This document shows positions 42,729-51,218 of a stretch of 64,000 nt of DNA, piece after piece (within the stretch, counting starts at the first letter, position 1; every line of letters begins with the position of its first letter). The notes beneath the pieces are model-generated. The model saw nothing but the letters and a program-made list of their open reading frames with translations, did not search any database and was not told the DNA's origin. The stretch comes from an uncultured Muribaculaceae bacterium (GTDB lineage Bacteria > Bacteroidota > Bacteroidia > Bacteroidales > Muribaculaceae): assembly GCA_910576775.1 (NCBI GenBank), contig CAJTJV010000011.1, positions 1-64,000 of the forward strand. Reading direction: 5' to 3'. A program made the translations under genes and the position numbers.

Positions 42729-43603
42729 AGAAGAGTGACCTTGTACTTAACCCGGGACAACGCCTGCTTTTGCTGTTGTTCACCTTTATAATCTGCTTCA
42801 TGCTCACTATGGCATGCAGTTATCTTATCGGACGTGTCTTTTCCGGCAATGTTCCGGCGGCTTTACGACTTAGCGCTCTCGCTCAGGATGTGATTGCATT
42901 TATCTTTCCTGCGGTTATCACGGCAGTTATGGTTACTCGCCGTCCGGCAGAGTTGCTGTGTATCATGCATAGTCCGCAATTGTTGATTCTTATTTTCGTA
43001 GCGGCTGTCACTGCTGTATCTATACCTCTACAGGAAAATATCATATATTGGAATTACAATATAAGTCTGCCTGAGTCGATGAAGGGATTCGAGAATTTCG
43101 CACGACAGATGGAGGATTCAGCCAATGAAAGTCTGAAGGTGCTTGTCGGCGACGGTTCGTGGTCTTCGCTTGTACTTAATATCTTGATAATAGGTGTGGC
43201 TGCGGCTTTTGCGGAAGAATTGTTGTTCCGCGGTTGCTTTCTGCGGCTTCTCACAACCGCCGGTGTCAACGGACATATTGCGGTTTGGACTGTGGCATTC
43301 TTTTTCAGTGCCATGCATATGCAGCTGTTCGGATTCGTTCCGCGCCTTCTTCTCGGTGCGTATTTCGGCTATCTCCTGCTGTGGACAAAAAATTTCTGGG
43401 TTCCGTTTGCAGCCCATCTGCTCAATAATGTGATGTATGTTGTGGTTGCGTGCCGTCAAGTCCGGACAGGTGGGGCCGGAGCACTTGACGCGGAGCCGCA
43501 TACATGGTCGTGGTGGCTTACCGCTATCAGTATCGTTGCTACGTCTGCCGCTCTTTACGGCATTTATAAGGTTGGTAAAAGAAACGTCCCCGAAGGAGTG
43601 TGA
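42725..43603 (+). CDS. CPBP-family intramembrane metalloprotease
   Basis: A 292-residue polytopic membrane protein of the CPBP/Abi family. Metal-site motifs are EELLFRG (about 160-166), FSAMHMQ and the later HLLNN, inside hydrophobic helices. Members process prenylated proteins in eukaryotes; in bacteria they serve various, often unknown roles. It ends the pan-ffh-folD operon, with a hairpin across its stop codon. Confidence 0.88.
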   Translation: MKKSDLVLNPGQRLLLLLFTFIICFMLTMACSYLIGRVFSGNVPAALRLSALAQDVIAFIFPAVITAVMVTRRPAELLCIMHSPQLLILIFVAAVTAVSIPLQENIIYWNYNISLPESMKGFENFARQMEDSANESLKVLVGDGSWSSLVLNILIIGVAAAFAEELLFRGCFLRLLTTAGVNGHIAVWTVAFFFSAMHMQLFGFVPRLLLGAYFGYLLLWTKNFWVPFAAHLLNNVMYVVVACRQVRTGGAGALDAEPHTWSWWLTAISIVATSAALYGIYKVGKRNVPEGV

Positions 43604-43620
43604 GTACCTCTTCGGAGACG
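43585..43620. terminator. Hairpin across the CPBP stop codon
   Basis: CGTCCCCGAAG and CTTCGGAGACG pair with one mismatch, and the stop codon at 43601-43603 lies in the loop region. No strong T-run follows, so it may act as a weak terminator between two convergent genes. Confidence 0.45.
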
Positions 43621-43639
43621 ATGCTGTTAGTCTCGGTTT

Positions 43640-44506
43640 TCAGTCTTTCTTCATCGTAGTTTCGAAGAATTTCCAGATAATCTCACTTGTGGGTAGGTCT
43701 TTGTTGTGCCAGGAGTGAGAACCTCCCTCAATTTCATAGACAATTACGTCCATACCGGATGGTGCGTTGCCGTAGATTGTGCGCGTCACCATGCGGGTGC
43801 TGTCGCGCATAGTCGGGAATGAGTCTGTTTCAATAGTTGTGCACCGGTTGTTGGCCGCTACGGCGGCTACCGCGAGCGGTACAGGAATATAAGCACCCCA
43901 ACCGCCTTCGTTCAGGTGGTCGCCTTCCCACATTGATGTCTTATCAGCATTGCCGTGTATCTCGAGGAACGGTACGGGAACAGTCAGCCTACGTTCGTTG
44001 TACATCCATTCAAAGGTAAGACCGGCTACGGAAGCGTATGCCTTGAAAAGTTTGGGCCGCGTGTAAGCGAGTTGGTAACAGAGGTCGCCGCCATTCGACA
44101 TGCCGGCCATGAAAACGTTTTCGCGGCTTAGATTGAAGCGCGGGCATACGGTGTCGAGCAGCGCCTCAAAGAAATCCTCTTCGTTGTGAGCCATGTTAGA
44201 CTGCGGGGGATAGCCTACATACCAGCCATCCTTGCCGCGAGTGTCGGGTGCGCCGTCGGGATAGCATACGGCAAAGCCGTTTGCGTCTGCGACAGTATTC
44301 AGATCCTTACGCCAGCGGGTTTTGGAGCCGTATCCATGGGTGTATACTACGAGTGGAGCATCCGGACGGATATTGTCGGGAATATACATGGTATATGTAC
44401 GTGTGGTATCGGCATAAGGCATGGTGAACTTTTCCGGTGTGGGTTCGGCGCTCAGACAGGACAGACCGGCGATGCTGATAATAAAGACTGTAAAGATGTG
44501 TCTCAT
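43640..44506 (-). CDS. Exported CE1-type esterase (LpqC/PHB depolymerase family)
   Basis: A 288-residue alpha/beta hydrolase with signal peptide (about 1-20). It has the oxyanion stretch VVYTHGYGSKTRWRKD, nucleophile GMSNGGD, acid region EIHGNADKT and histidine GGSHSWHN. Family members include feruloyl/acetylxylan esterases and polyhydroxybutyrate depolymerases; an exported esterase on plant or microbial glycans is most likely here. It is monocistronic with its own promoter. Confidence 0.85.
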   Translation of the reverse strand: MRHIFTVFIISIAGLSCLSAEPTPEKFTMPYADTTRTYTMYIPDNIRPDAPLVVYTHGYGSKTRWRKDLNTVADANGFAVCYPDGAPDTRGKDGWYVGYPPQSNMAHNEEDFFEALLDTVCPRFNLSRENVFMAGMSNGGDLCYQLAYTRPKLFKAYASVAGLTFEWMYNERRLTVPVPFLEIHGNADKTSMWEGDHLNEGGWGAYIPVPLAVAAVAANNRCTTIETDSFPTMRDSTRMVTRTIYGNAPSGMDVIVYEIEGGSHSWHNKDLPTSEIIWKFFETTMKKD

Positions 44507-44525
44507 GACTCTGTATGTTTTGTCG

Positions 44526-44556
44526 CAAAGATAAGCATTACTCTTGTACTGTGCAA
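44526..44556 (-). promoter_or_regulatory. Promoter of the CE1-type esterase gene
   Basis: On the minus strand TTG (44556 to 44554) and TATCTTTG (44533 to 44526) are 20 bases apart; the leader is about 13 bases. Confidence 0.65.
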
Positions 44557-44607
44557 CTTTGTGGATTTTTATTGGGACATAACGTTCTACATTCCAAATA
44601 TTTTGAT

Positions 44608-44615
44608 TAACTTTG
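44608..44615 (+). promoter_or_regulatory. -7 element before the YjbH-like operon
   Basis: TAACTTTG matches the -7 consensus, 166 bases before the first gene; the -33 is weak. The remaining leader shows no clear structure. Confidence 0.4.
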
Positions 44616-44781
44616 CAGGTCTTAAACGTTCTGCGTGCGGGAACTAATTCATTATAAGATATTAAACAACTGTATTGTCAATAATCCAGTTCATCATTCA
44701 TGGAATAGAATATAAACCTTCAATAGGTATTGAACCTGGTTAGAGATTTTTTTGGTTCTTGAAATATACGTAACTAAGGTA

Positions 44782-45681
44782 ATGAAGATATACATACTCT
44801 TGATAGTTGCTATGTTGTTCCCGCCGGCTCTTATGTCTCAGGATATAAGCAGGTCGGGCGAGGTCGACATATTCATGGGTATTGATTTCAATTACCGTGA
44901 TATATATTTCAACAAGCGTAATTTTGACGTTCTTATAAATCTCACTCCCGGAGTTCGCTGGAATATAGGCCGACGTTGGGATGTGGCCGCCCAATTGTAT
45001 GTTCCGGTAATCAATCAGTTCGGCAACAAATATAAGAATGTCAGGATAAGGGTGGCGTCGTTGTCCAAGCAATTGGCTATCGGCAGCCGTTGGAAAATGA
45101 AAATCAGCGGAGGTATATTTACTGCCGACAGTTATGGAATCGATATAAAGAATATGATTGTAATCAAGCCATGGCTGGCTGTTACCGCCCAGATAGGATT
45201 GACAGGCTATTTATCAATGGCTTCCGGCTGGAAAATGAGTACTATGAAAAAACTGACTTTCATGGCCGGTCCGGAATTCTATCTTGCACGTTGGAATACT
45301 CAGTTTTCATTGCGTGGCGGTCGCTATCTTTTTAATGATTACGGAGTAGAGTGCGAGGCATACAGGCATTTCAAGCATGTAAGTGTCGGTGTTTATGCGA
45401 CGTACAGTACATTAGATGATAAGAATGCCGGTTTTAAGGTTATAGTCATGCTTCCCCCCTATAAGCGGGTTCATAGAAGAGTCAATTTCAGGCCGGCAAG
45501 CAATTTCCGTTTTACCTATAGATCTCAGGCAAGTTACGACGGTATTCGTAAATATGTAACGGATCCGGAAGAGAACGAGCGTAGCGGATGGTTTGACAGG
45601 GATTTGATTCCATGGGGTACGGATCTTATGGAGGCGGATTTCAAATATAAAGACAAAGTGAAAAAAGAGGAAGAGAAATGA
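44782..45681 (+). CDS. YjbH-like outer-membrane beta-barrel protein, C-terminal lobe
   Basis: A 299-residue exported protein (signal peptide about 1-20, ending LMS). The rest alternates polar and hydrophobic residues in beta-strand fashion. The segment FSLRGGRYLFNDYGVECEAY, followed by HVSVGVYATYS, resembles the C-terminal half of YjbH, an outer-membrane protein of exopolysaccharide systems. The ATG at 44782 is chosen over an in-frame TTG at 44752. It overlaps the next gene by four bases. The YjbH link is from pattern memory, not alignment. Confidence 0.6.
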   Translation: MKIYILLIVAMLFPPALMSQDISRSGEVDIFMGIDFNYRDIYFNKRNFDVLINLTPGVRWNIGRRWDVAAQLYVPVINQFGNKYKNVRIRVASLSKQLAIGSRWKMKISGGIFTADSYGIDIKNMIVIKPWLAVTAQIGLTGYLSMASGWKMSTMKKLTFMAGPEFYLARWNTQFSLRGGRYLFNDYGVECEAYRHFKHVSVGVYATYSTLDDKNAGFKVIVMLPPYKRVHRRVNFRPASNFRFTYRSQASYDGIRKYVTDPEENERSGWFDRDLIPWGTDLMEADFKYKDKVKKEEEK

Positions 45682-46448
45682 AAACCGGAGTTCTTTTTTG
45701 TATTTTGTCCTTTTTGACTCTTTGTGCTGTAGAATGTCCGGCGCAACTATATACCGGTATGTCGGGCCTTGTCAAAAACCCGTCGGCTGATATGAATGAC
45801 GAGGGAGATGCCGTCATTGCCGGATATTTTCTGAACAAACATTTTACCCCTGGTGATGCTACGGGCAGTGGATTCAATTATGCCGGGGAAAAATATGATA
45901 CATACAGTTTCTCTCTTGCACTGACTCCTTTCTGGTGGCTGGAGCTTGGTTATACATTCACATTGTTCAAAGTACTGGAGGATGGAGCTGAAAAGCCTTC
46001 GTATAGCAGAAAAGACCGGTATATGTCCATTAAACTGAATCCTCTCAGGGAGGGAAAGTATTATCCGGCTATAGCGGTCGGTGCAAATGATTTTCTTGAT
46101 TCTTCCGTCAGAACTTCTCCGGGTACCAACGGGCGAGGTTCGGGCTTTTTTGCCAACTACTATATTGTGGCTACCAAGCATTTCATTCCCAAAGGCCAGG
46201 ATATAGGTGTAAGTCTCGGTTACCGGTACGTTCCGGTTGTCTACGGTAAGAAATGGCAGGGAGTCATAGCCGGTGCCACCTGGCGCCCAAAATGGGTTTC
46301 TAATCTGAGACTTATAGGAGAGTGGACGGCAAATGAATTTAATTTAGGAGTGGATTGTCTTCTTTGGAAGCACCTTTTTCTCCAGTTTGCAATGATAGGC
46401 TGCAAATATCCGACCGGAGGCATAGCCTATAAAGTCAACCTGTTTTAA
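45678..46448 (+). CDS. YjbH-like outer-membrane beta-barrel protein, N-terminal lobe
   Basis: A 256-residue exported barrel-like protein with signal peptide (about 1-20). After cleavage it begins LYTGMSGLVKNPSADMNDEG, which looks like the start of the YjbH domain (GLxxxPSA), and continues with FLNKHFTP, FWWLELGYTFTLFK and the C-terminal aromatic end of an outer-membrane protein (KVNLF). In E. coli YjbH is a single protein of about 700 residues; here two genes would encode its halves, with the C-terminal half first. Confidence 0.65.
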   Translation: MKTGVLFCILSFLTLCAVECPAQLYTGMSGLVKNPSADMNDEGDAVIAGYFLNKHFTPGDATGSGFNYAGEKYDTYSFSLALTPFWWLELGYTFTLFKVLEDGAEKPSYSRKDRYMSIKLNPLREGKYYPAIAVGANDFLDSSVRTSPGTNGRGSGFFANYYIVATKHFIPKGQDIGVSLGYRYVPVVYGKKWQGVIAGATWRPKWVSNLRLIGEWTANEFNLGVDCLLWKHLFLQFAMIGCKYPTGGIAYKVNLF

Positions 46449-46511
46449 TGAAACCGATGGATTCAGATGAAATATTAAAAAACGAAACAACCTTTAATAA
46501 ATAATTGTATT

Positions 46512-47696
46512 ATGAACAAATTATTATTGCATGGAACGCTTTTGTTCCTTTCTTTAGCAGCGGTTTCCTGTCATACCTATGACGAACGCGAACCGGTTCT
46601 ACCGCCTACAGTGGAAGTCGCTCCTAACACTCTTTCAGGTGTGATAACCGATATGGCCGGTAATCCTATTCAGGGTGTTACCGTAACGCTCGGCAATCTA
46701 ACAGCGCAGACAGATGCCAATGGTATGTATCTGTTTGAATCTGTAGCTCAGGGCAGCTACGATGTGAAAGCTACGGCCAACGGTATGTTCGACGCAACAA
46801 CTAAAGTCAATTTCACAGGTGCCAGCAGCCAGAATCTTCTTTGGAGCACCGCGCTTAACAAGAAGGTCGTTCAGAATCTTGTTGTTTCCCAGCCATCGGT
46901 TATTGCAAAAGGTGACATCGAATCGGAAAATATTCCGAACAACGAGGAAGGTTCCGTCAATATCGAGGTTGAGGTGCCCGCAAACACTGTCCCGGCGAAC
47001 ACTACTATTTATATAACTCCTATCTATACAGAGGAGTCTGCTGAAGTGTCGCGTGCAGCTGAGTCCACAATGCTTATAGGTGCAACCTTGTCGTGCTCAG
47101 ACCCGAATGTCACACTTAGCTCGCCTATAAATCTTACATTCTCACTCGACGGATCCGTGATAACTTCGGTTACTACCAAGGAATACGATGCAGCTTCTGA
47201 CACATGGCATAATGTTGCCGCAGAAGTTGATGGAACAGGCAACCTTGTAATTAAGGCTACCAAGTTTACTTCTTATGGTATCTTCCTGCCTGTGTCGGTA
47301 ACAAAAACTACGACAAGTGAACCGATTCTGTTCGCTACATCGCTTTTTGATAACCGCGAGGGTGTATCCAATATGTATGTTGAGTCTGCTCCGTTCACAT
47401 ATAAGACAGGTATGCAGATCCGCAGCAATGCCAAGAACAAACTTGAAGGTCTTCTTATCGAGTATCTTGCCCGTGAATATGGCTTCAAGGTTACAGAGGT
47501 TCAGGGTGATTATCCCTTGAATGTAAATCTTGCCGTTGGCCAGGGTATTTCGCTTAACGGTGCCCAGGCTGCCGAAGCTATCAGAGTGGCTTCCGGAAAT
47601 ACATCTGTCGAAGGTACACGTTATGGTAATGTGACTGTAGCCGTAACAACGTTCAGCGTAGACCATAACGGTGGCGCCGGAGGTGAGATGAACTAA
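46512..47696 (+). CDS. Lipoprotein with carboxypeptidase-regulatory-like and ZU5-like domains
   Basis: A 394-residue lipoprotein (lipobox AVSC, cysteine 20). It has a carboxypeptidase regulatory-like beta-sandwich (about 40-115, LSGVITDMAGNPIQGVTVTLG), a region resembling a ZU5 domain (about 145-205, VNIEVEVPANTVPANTTIYI) and a domain of unknown fold to the C-terminus. No catalytic motif is seen. It follows the two YjbH-like genes by 63 bases and may work with them in the envelope; its function is unknown. Confidence 0.6.
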   Translation: MNKLLLHGTLLFLSLAAVSCHTYDEREPVLPPTVEVAPNTLSGVITDMAGNPIQGVTVTLGNLTAQTDANGMYLFESVAQGSYDVKATANGMFDATTKVNFTGASSQNLLWSTALNKKVVQNLVVSQPSVIAKGDIESENIPNNEEGSVNIEVEVPANTVPANTTIYITPIYTEESAEVSRAAESTMLIGATLSCSDPNVTLSSPINLTFSLDGSVITSVTTKEYDAASDTWHNVAAEVDGTGNLVIKATKFTSYGIFLPVSVTKTTTSEPILFATSLFDNREGVSNMYVESAPFTYKTGMQIRSNAKNKLEGLLIEYLAREYGFKVTEVQGDYPLNVNLAVGQGISLNGAQAAEAIRVASGNTSVEGTRYGNVTVAVTTFSVDHNGGAGGEMN

Positions 47697-47731
47697 GAAA
47701 CGAAAGTCACTTTTAGACTTACTGTAAATAT

Positions 47732-47778
47732 AAAATATTGGTGGATGAGATACCGTCTCGTCCGCCAATATTTTTTTT
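47732..47778. terminator. Bidirectional terminator at 47.7 kb
   Basis: AATATTGG-T-GGA-T-GAGA pairs with TCTC-G-TCC-G-CCAATATT, with a TACCG loop and eight Ts on the right. It lies between convergent genes. Confidence 0.85.
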
Positions 47779-47797
47779 GATTTATAGAATTTTATTT

Positions 47798-48394
47798 TTA
47801 TAAAGTTTCGTCTTGAATACTCTTTAGTTCGTCGCGAAGCTTTTTTACGAGACGGTTTCGGTTCCGGAATCGTAGATATCCTATTGGGGCGCCGGCAACA
47901 AGACCGAGCACGAGACCGTAGAAAATCTGGTCGTGCATTCCGTCGAGGCTTGCCCATAACATCGAACAGCATACAGCGAATGCCATGGAGAAGCCTGCGA
48001 TATTCGTCAATGCGGTTCGTTTAGAGAGAGTCATCGCATTTTTTAGGGCTTCCACGGTAGGCAAGGAATAGAAATCCATATGACGGATATAAGTGTAGAA
48101 TGAACCGCTGAGTACTGCCATTATGATGCCGAAAATACCATATATTACGGCTACCCATATAGGGAAGCCTATTATTATTAACATAGGTGCGAGAACGGGT
48201 AGCATAAGCGATACTACAAATGAAAACAGATAGTGTCGGCCTAACGACTGTTTTGTCGTCATCGCTTTTCCTGTAGCGAGTCGCCGCGCCATCGCTCTGT
48301 TGTCGGCATCAAGCGTTGTTGTGTCGAATTTGGCGTGTTTCCAGGATTTTCTGTATTCTTCAAGGTCTCTCATAGGCTTGTCAGTAGTCTTCAT
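47798..48394 (-). CDS. Membrane protein partner of the ECF sigma factor
   Basis: A 198-residue protein with about four hydrophobic helices (roughly 60-75, 78-98, 125-145, 148-165) and a charged N-terminus (about 1-50). It overlaps the sigma factor gene by 14 bases, the usual arrangement for a membrane-bound partner or anti-sigma factor, but no zinc anti-sigma HxxxCxxC motif is present. Anti-sigma activity is therefore inference from gene order only. Confidence 0.6.
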   Translation of the reverse strand: MKTTDKPMRDLEEYRKSWKHAKFDTTTLDADNRAMARRLATGKAMTTKQSLGRHYLFSFVVSLMLPVLAPMLIIIGFPIWVAVIYGIFGIIMAVLSGSFYTYIRHMDFYSLPTVEALKNAMTLSKRTALTNIAGFSMAFAVCCSMLWASLDGMHDQIFYGLVLGLVAGAPIGYLRFRNRNRLVKKLRDELKSIQDETL

Positions 48395-48893
48395 GAGCCA
48401 TCTTACTCAGTTTATCTTTAATGCGGTGGATGCGGACAGCGACATTCGACATCGAGATACCTGTGATAAGAGCAATCTCATCATAGGTTTTTTCATCGAG
48501 CCATAGGCTTATAAGTGCTTTGTCAAGGGCTCCGAGGCGCGAAATCATAGAGTAGAGTTCCCTGCATTCCTCAATCATCGTGGCCCCGTCTGTGTTGTCG
48601 GCCGGTTCTACAATGATGTTCTCGATGGAGATATCTGCTGTCGGGTTATGGCGCTTCGAGCGGCGGTGCCATGTTATGCATGTGTTGATAGCTGTGCGGT
48701 AAATCCATGTCGATATTTTGGCTTCTCCGCGAAATGTATCGAGTCCCTGCCATATATTCAGTAGGGTTTCCTGATAAAGATCGTCGAAGCTTGCCGTCTG
48801 TGACATATAGAGCATACATACTTTGGCAATCACATCTTTATATTTGTCAGTGATTGCCAGAAAACGCTCTTCTCTGTCAGTTCTGCTAACCAT
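48381..48893 (-). CDS. ECF-type RNA polymerase sigma factor
   Basis: A 170-residue sigma-70 family protein with region 2 (FDDLYQETLLNIWQGLDTFR, then STWIYRTAINTCITWHRR) and region 4 (LDEKTYDEIALITGISMSNVAVRIHR). It should direct RNA polymerase to a small regulon, perhaps for envelope functions. The ATG at 48893 is chosen; an in-frame start at 48923 adds ten atypical residues. It is transcribed away from the htrA gene, with 184 bases between them. Confidence 0.9.
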   Translation of the reverse strand: MVSRTDREERFLAITDKYKDVIAKVCMLYMSQTASFDDLYQETLLNIWQGLDTFRGEAKISTWIYRTAINTCITWHRRSKRHNPTADISIENIIVEPADNTDGATMIEECRELYSMISRLGALDKALISLWLDEKTYDEIALITGISMSNVAVRIHRIKDKLSKMAHEDY

Positions 48894-49014
48894 AACCGAT
48901 ATATTAGACGTTGCGAAATACAAAATATTACACCCGGAGCTTTAAAAGTTATGAATCACGGGTAATTTTAATGAAATTAAGTTAATTGAATATCCGCTTT
49001 TAATATATTGGACT

Positions 49015-49022
49015 TAAATTTG
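49015..49022 (+). promoter_or_regulatory. -7 element before htrA
   Basis: TAAATTTG lies 55 bases before the htrA ATG. The -33 element is not clear. Confidence 0.45.
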
Positions 49023-49077
49023 CATCAGATAAGTATTGAAATAAAGATTATAAACTTATAAAACCACAGCATTGGAA

Positions 49078-50547
49078 ATGAAAAGAATTGTAACAATCGC
49101 TTTAGCAATAGGTATGCTTGTCGGTGCCTGCAGCGCAAAGCAGAGTAGCGATAGCAGTATTTCAAGGACCGATGTTCCGACTGTCGGTTCCGGTCGTTCT
49201 ATCTCTCAGGATGATTTTGTCCGTGCGGCGGAGGAAACTGTCAACGGTGTAGTGAGTGTTAAAAGCTATGCCACTCCGCAAAGCGGCCGAGGTGGATATG
49301 ATATAGACCCTTTCTATGAATTCTTCTTCGGTAATCCTTACGGTAACCGGCGCGAAGAGCCTCGCGAGCAGCCAAAGCAGCGTCAGCGCGGATTGGGTTC
49401 GGGTGTGATTATCTCCAAAGACGGATACATTGTCACAAACAATCATGTAATAGCCGATGCCGAGCGCCTTGAGGTTACTCTCAATGATAACCGTAATTTT
49501 GAAGCTACCGTTATCGGGGCAGACCCTACTACAGATCTGGCGCTTATCAAAATCGACGCTCCTGATCTTCATGTCATTCCTATGGGAGATTCCGAGAATC
49601 TTCACGTCGGCGAATGGGTGCTTGCCGTCGGCAATCCCTTCGGTTTTACCTCTACCGTTACCTCCGGTATCATCAGTGCCAAGGCACGTAATATCTCCAA
49701 CATGACCGGAGCGCCATCGCAGGGGATTGAATCCTACATTCAGACAGATGCAGCCGTAAATCAGGGTAATTCCGGTGGTGCGCTTGTAAATCTTGCCGGG
49801 GAGCTTGTCGGTATCAACACCGCTATTTATTCCCAGACCGGAGCATATGCAGGCTGTTCATTCGCTATTCCGACATCAATAGTCCAGAAAGTTGTAGGAG
49901 ACCTTCGCAACTACGGAACTGTGCAGCGTGCTTTCCTCGGTATCCGTTTCCGTGAGCTTACTCCCGAGTTTATTGCAGAGGAGAAACTTCAAGGGCCGAC
50001 AGCCGGTATTTATGTAGCTTCGGTCGAGGAACGTTCCGCGGCACTCGAGGCCGGTCTTCTTGAAGGAGATATTATTGTAGCCATCAACGGACGTCCCACG
50101 CGTTCTACAGCCGAGATGCAGGAAGCGATCACTCGTTTCAGCCCCGGCGATACCATCGAGATAGAATATTACAGGGACGGAAAACGTCAGAATACACAGG
50201 CAAAGCTCCGTAACAGCCGTGGCGAGACCGGAATCACAAAGGCTTCCGACGGCAACGAGCTCGGCGCTACTCTCAAATCTCTTGACAAAGATACTGCACG
50301 TCGCCTGCAGATCCGTGGCGGGGTCGTGGTTGAGAAAGTGGGAGACGGACGCTTTCATAAGGCCGGTATCCGCAAGGATTTTATTATTCTTGGCGTAAAC
50401 GGCAAGCGTGTGAGCACTCCCGATGAATTCAATGCAATCTATAAATCTATCGCATCATCCGATGCAGGACAAGACAAAGTGTTGTTTCTCTCCGGTATAT
50501 ATCCCAGCGGCAAGACGGCATATTACGCAGTGCCTCTTGATGACTGA
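49078..50547 (+). CDS. HtrA/DegP-family serine protease
   Basis: A 489-residue envelope protease-chaperone. The triad is His123 (NNHVIAD), Asp153 (TTDLAL) and Ser232 (GNSGGAL), followed by two PDZ domains (about 275-370 and 390-480). It degrades misfolded envelope proteins. The leader ends LVGAC, with Cys18 in a lipobox-like context, so it may be lipid-anchored, which is unusual for DegP. The ATG at 49078 is preferred over a TTG at 49072. Its neighbour is a divergent ECF sigma factor. Confidence 0.93.
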   Translation: MKRIVTIALAIGMLVGACSAKQSSDSSISRTDVPTVGSGRSISQDDFVRAAEETVNGVVSVKSYATPQSGRGGYDIDPFYEFFFGNPYGNRREEPREQPKQRQRGLGSGVIISKDGYIVTNNHVIADAERLEVTLNDNRNFEATVIGADPTTDLALIKIDAPDLHVIPMGDSENLHVGEWVLAVGNPFGFTSTVTSGIISAKARNISNMTGAPSQGIESYIQTDAAVNQGNSGGALVNLAGELVGINTAIYSQTGAYAGCSFAIPTSIVQKVVGDLRNYGTVQRAFLGIRFRELTPEFIAEEKLQGPTAGIYVASVEERSAALEAGLLEGDIIVAINGRPTRSTAEMQEAITRFSPGDTIEIEYYRDGKRQNTQAKLRNSRGETGITKASDGNELGATLKSLDKDTARRLQIRGGVVVEKVGDGRFHKAGIRKDFIILGVNGKRVSTPDEFNAIYKSIASSDAGQDKVLFLSGIYPSGKTAYYAVPLDD

Positions 50548-50626
50548 GATTATTTAGAGTAATTGATATATGGTGTTTTGGCAATGATATGCGTTGCGGA
50601 GGCGAATCATACCATTGCCAAAATTG

Positions 50627-50656
50627 TTGCATGAGCGTAAACTTTTATTATCTTTG
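50627..50656 (+). promoter_or_regulatory. Promoter of the YtxH gene cluster
   Basis: TTG (50627-50629) and TATCTTTG (50649-50656), 19 bases apart, match the Bacteroidetes promoter; the leader is about 55 bases. Confidence 0.65.
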
Positions 50657-50718
50657 CAGTGTTGTTAATGAAGTAAAGCATAAATAATAACTAACTCCTA
50701 GTAAAACTACATAGAATT

Positions 50719-50922
50719 ATGAAAGGATTTCCCATCGTAATCGCAGCATTAGGCGGAGCTTTAGTAGGTGCAGCCGCCGCTCTCCTTCTTGCACCCCGTA
50801 CCGGCAGTGAGACCCGTGACGCTATAAAAGATTTCATCCGTTCCCATATTCCGGGTATTAAAGATAAGGAGCTTGAAAGCCTGGCAGATCAGATTGCCGA
50901 GGAAATAAAGGAAGTAAAATAA
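50719..50922 (+). CDS. YtxH-domain small membrane protein 1
   Basis: A 67-residue protein with one N-terminal glycine/alanine-rich membrane helix (about 4-26), followed by the YtxH signature LLAPRTGSETRDAIKD and an amphipathic helix. YtxH proteins are general stress-type small membrane proteins of unknown mechanism. It is 16 bases before a paralogue that also begins MKGF. Confidence 0.8.
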   Translation: MKGFPIVIAALGGALVGAAAALLLAPRTGSETRDAIKDFIRSHIPGIKDKELESLADQIAEEIKEVK

Positions 50923-50938
50923 TAAACGACAGACTCTA

Positions 50939-51136
50939 ATGAAAGGATTTGCAACGTTTCTTCTCGGCGCGGCCATCGGCGCTGCCGCAACAGCTCTCTT
51001 CACACCCGTTACCGGAGAGGAACTCCGCGCACGAATTCGTGTGATTCTTCAGAAAAAAGGTATTATCGCCGCTGACGAAATCGATGATCTCGTCGAGATG
51101 ATTGCCACACAGGTAGAAGAAAAAAATCAGGATTAA
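50939..51136 (+). CDS. YtxH-domain small membrane protein 2
   Basis: A 65-residue paralogue of the preceding gene product, with a GAAIGAAATALFTPVTGEELR core in the same positions and a charged C-terminal helix (EIDDLVEMIATQVEE). Tandem YtxH copies may form a heteromeric membrane complex; the function is unknown. Confidence 0.75.
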   Translation: MKGFATFLLGAAIGAAATALFTPVTGEELRARIRVILQKKGIIAADEIDDLVEMIATQVEEKNQD

Positions 51137-51165
51137 GGCTTCGACCCGGCCAAACGACTAATTCA

Positions 51166-51201
51166 CCTTCCGGACGGGAATGCTTTTCCTCGCCCGGAAG
51201 G
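51166..51201 (+). promoter_or_regulatory. Hairpin before the holin-like gene
   Basis: CCTTCCGGACG (51166-51176) and CGCCCGGAAGG (51191-51201) pair with one mismatch, 18 bases before the ATG at 51219. No T-run follows, so it is unlikely to be a terminator and may affect translation or processing of the transcript. Confidence 0.4.
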
Positions 51202-51218
51202 AATATATAATTCACACT

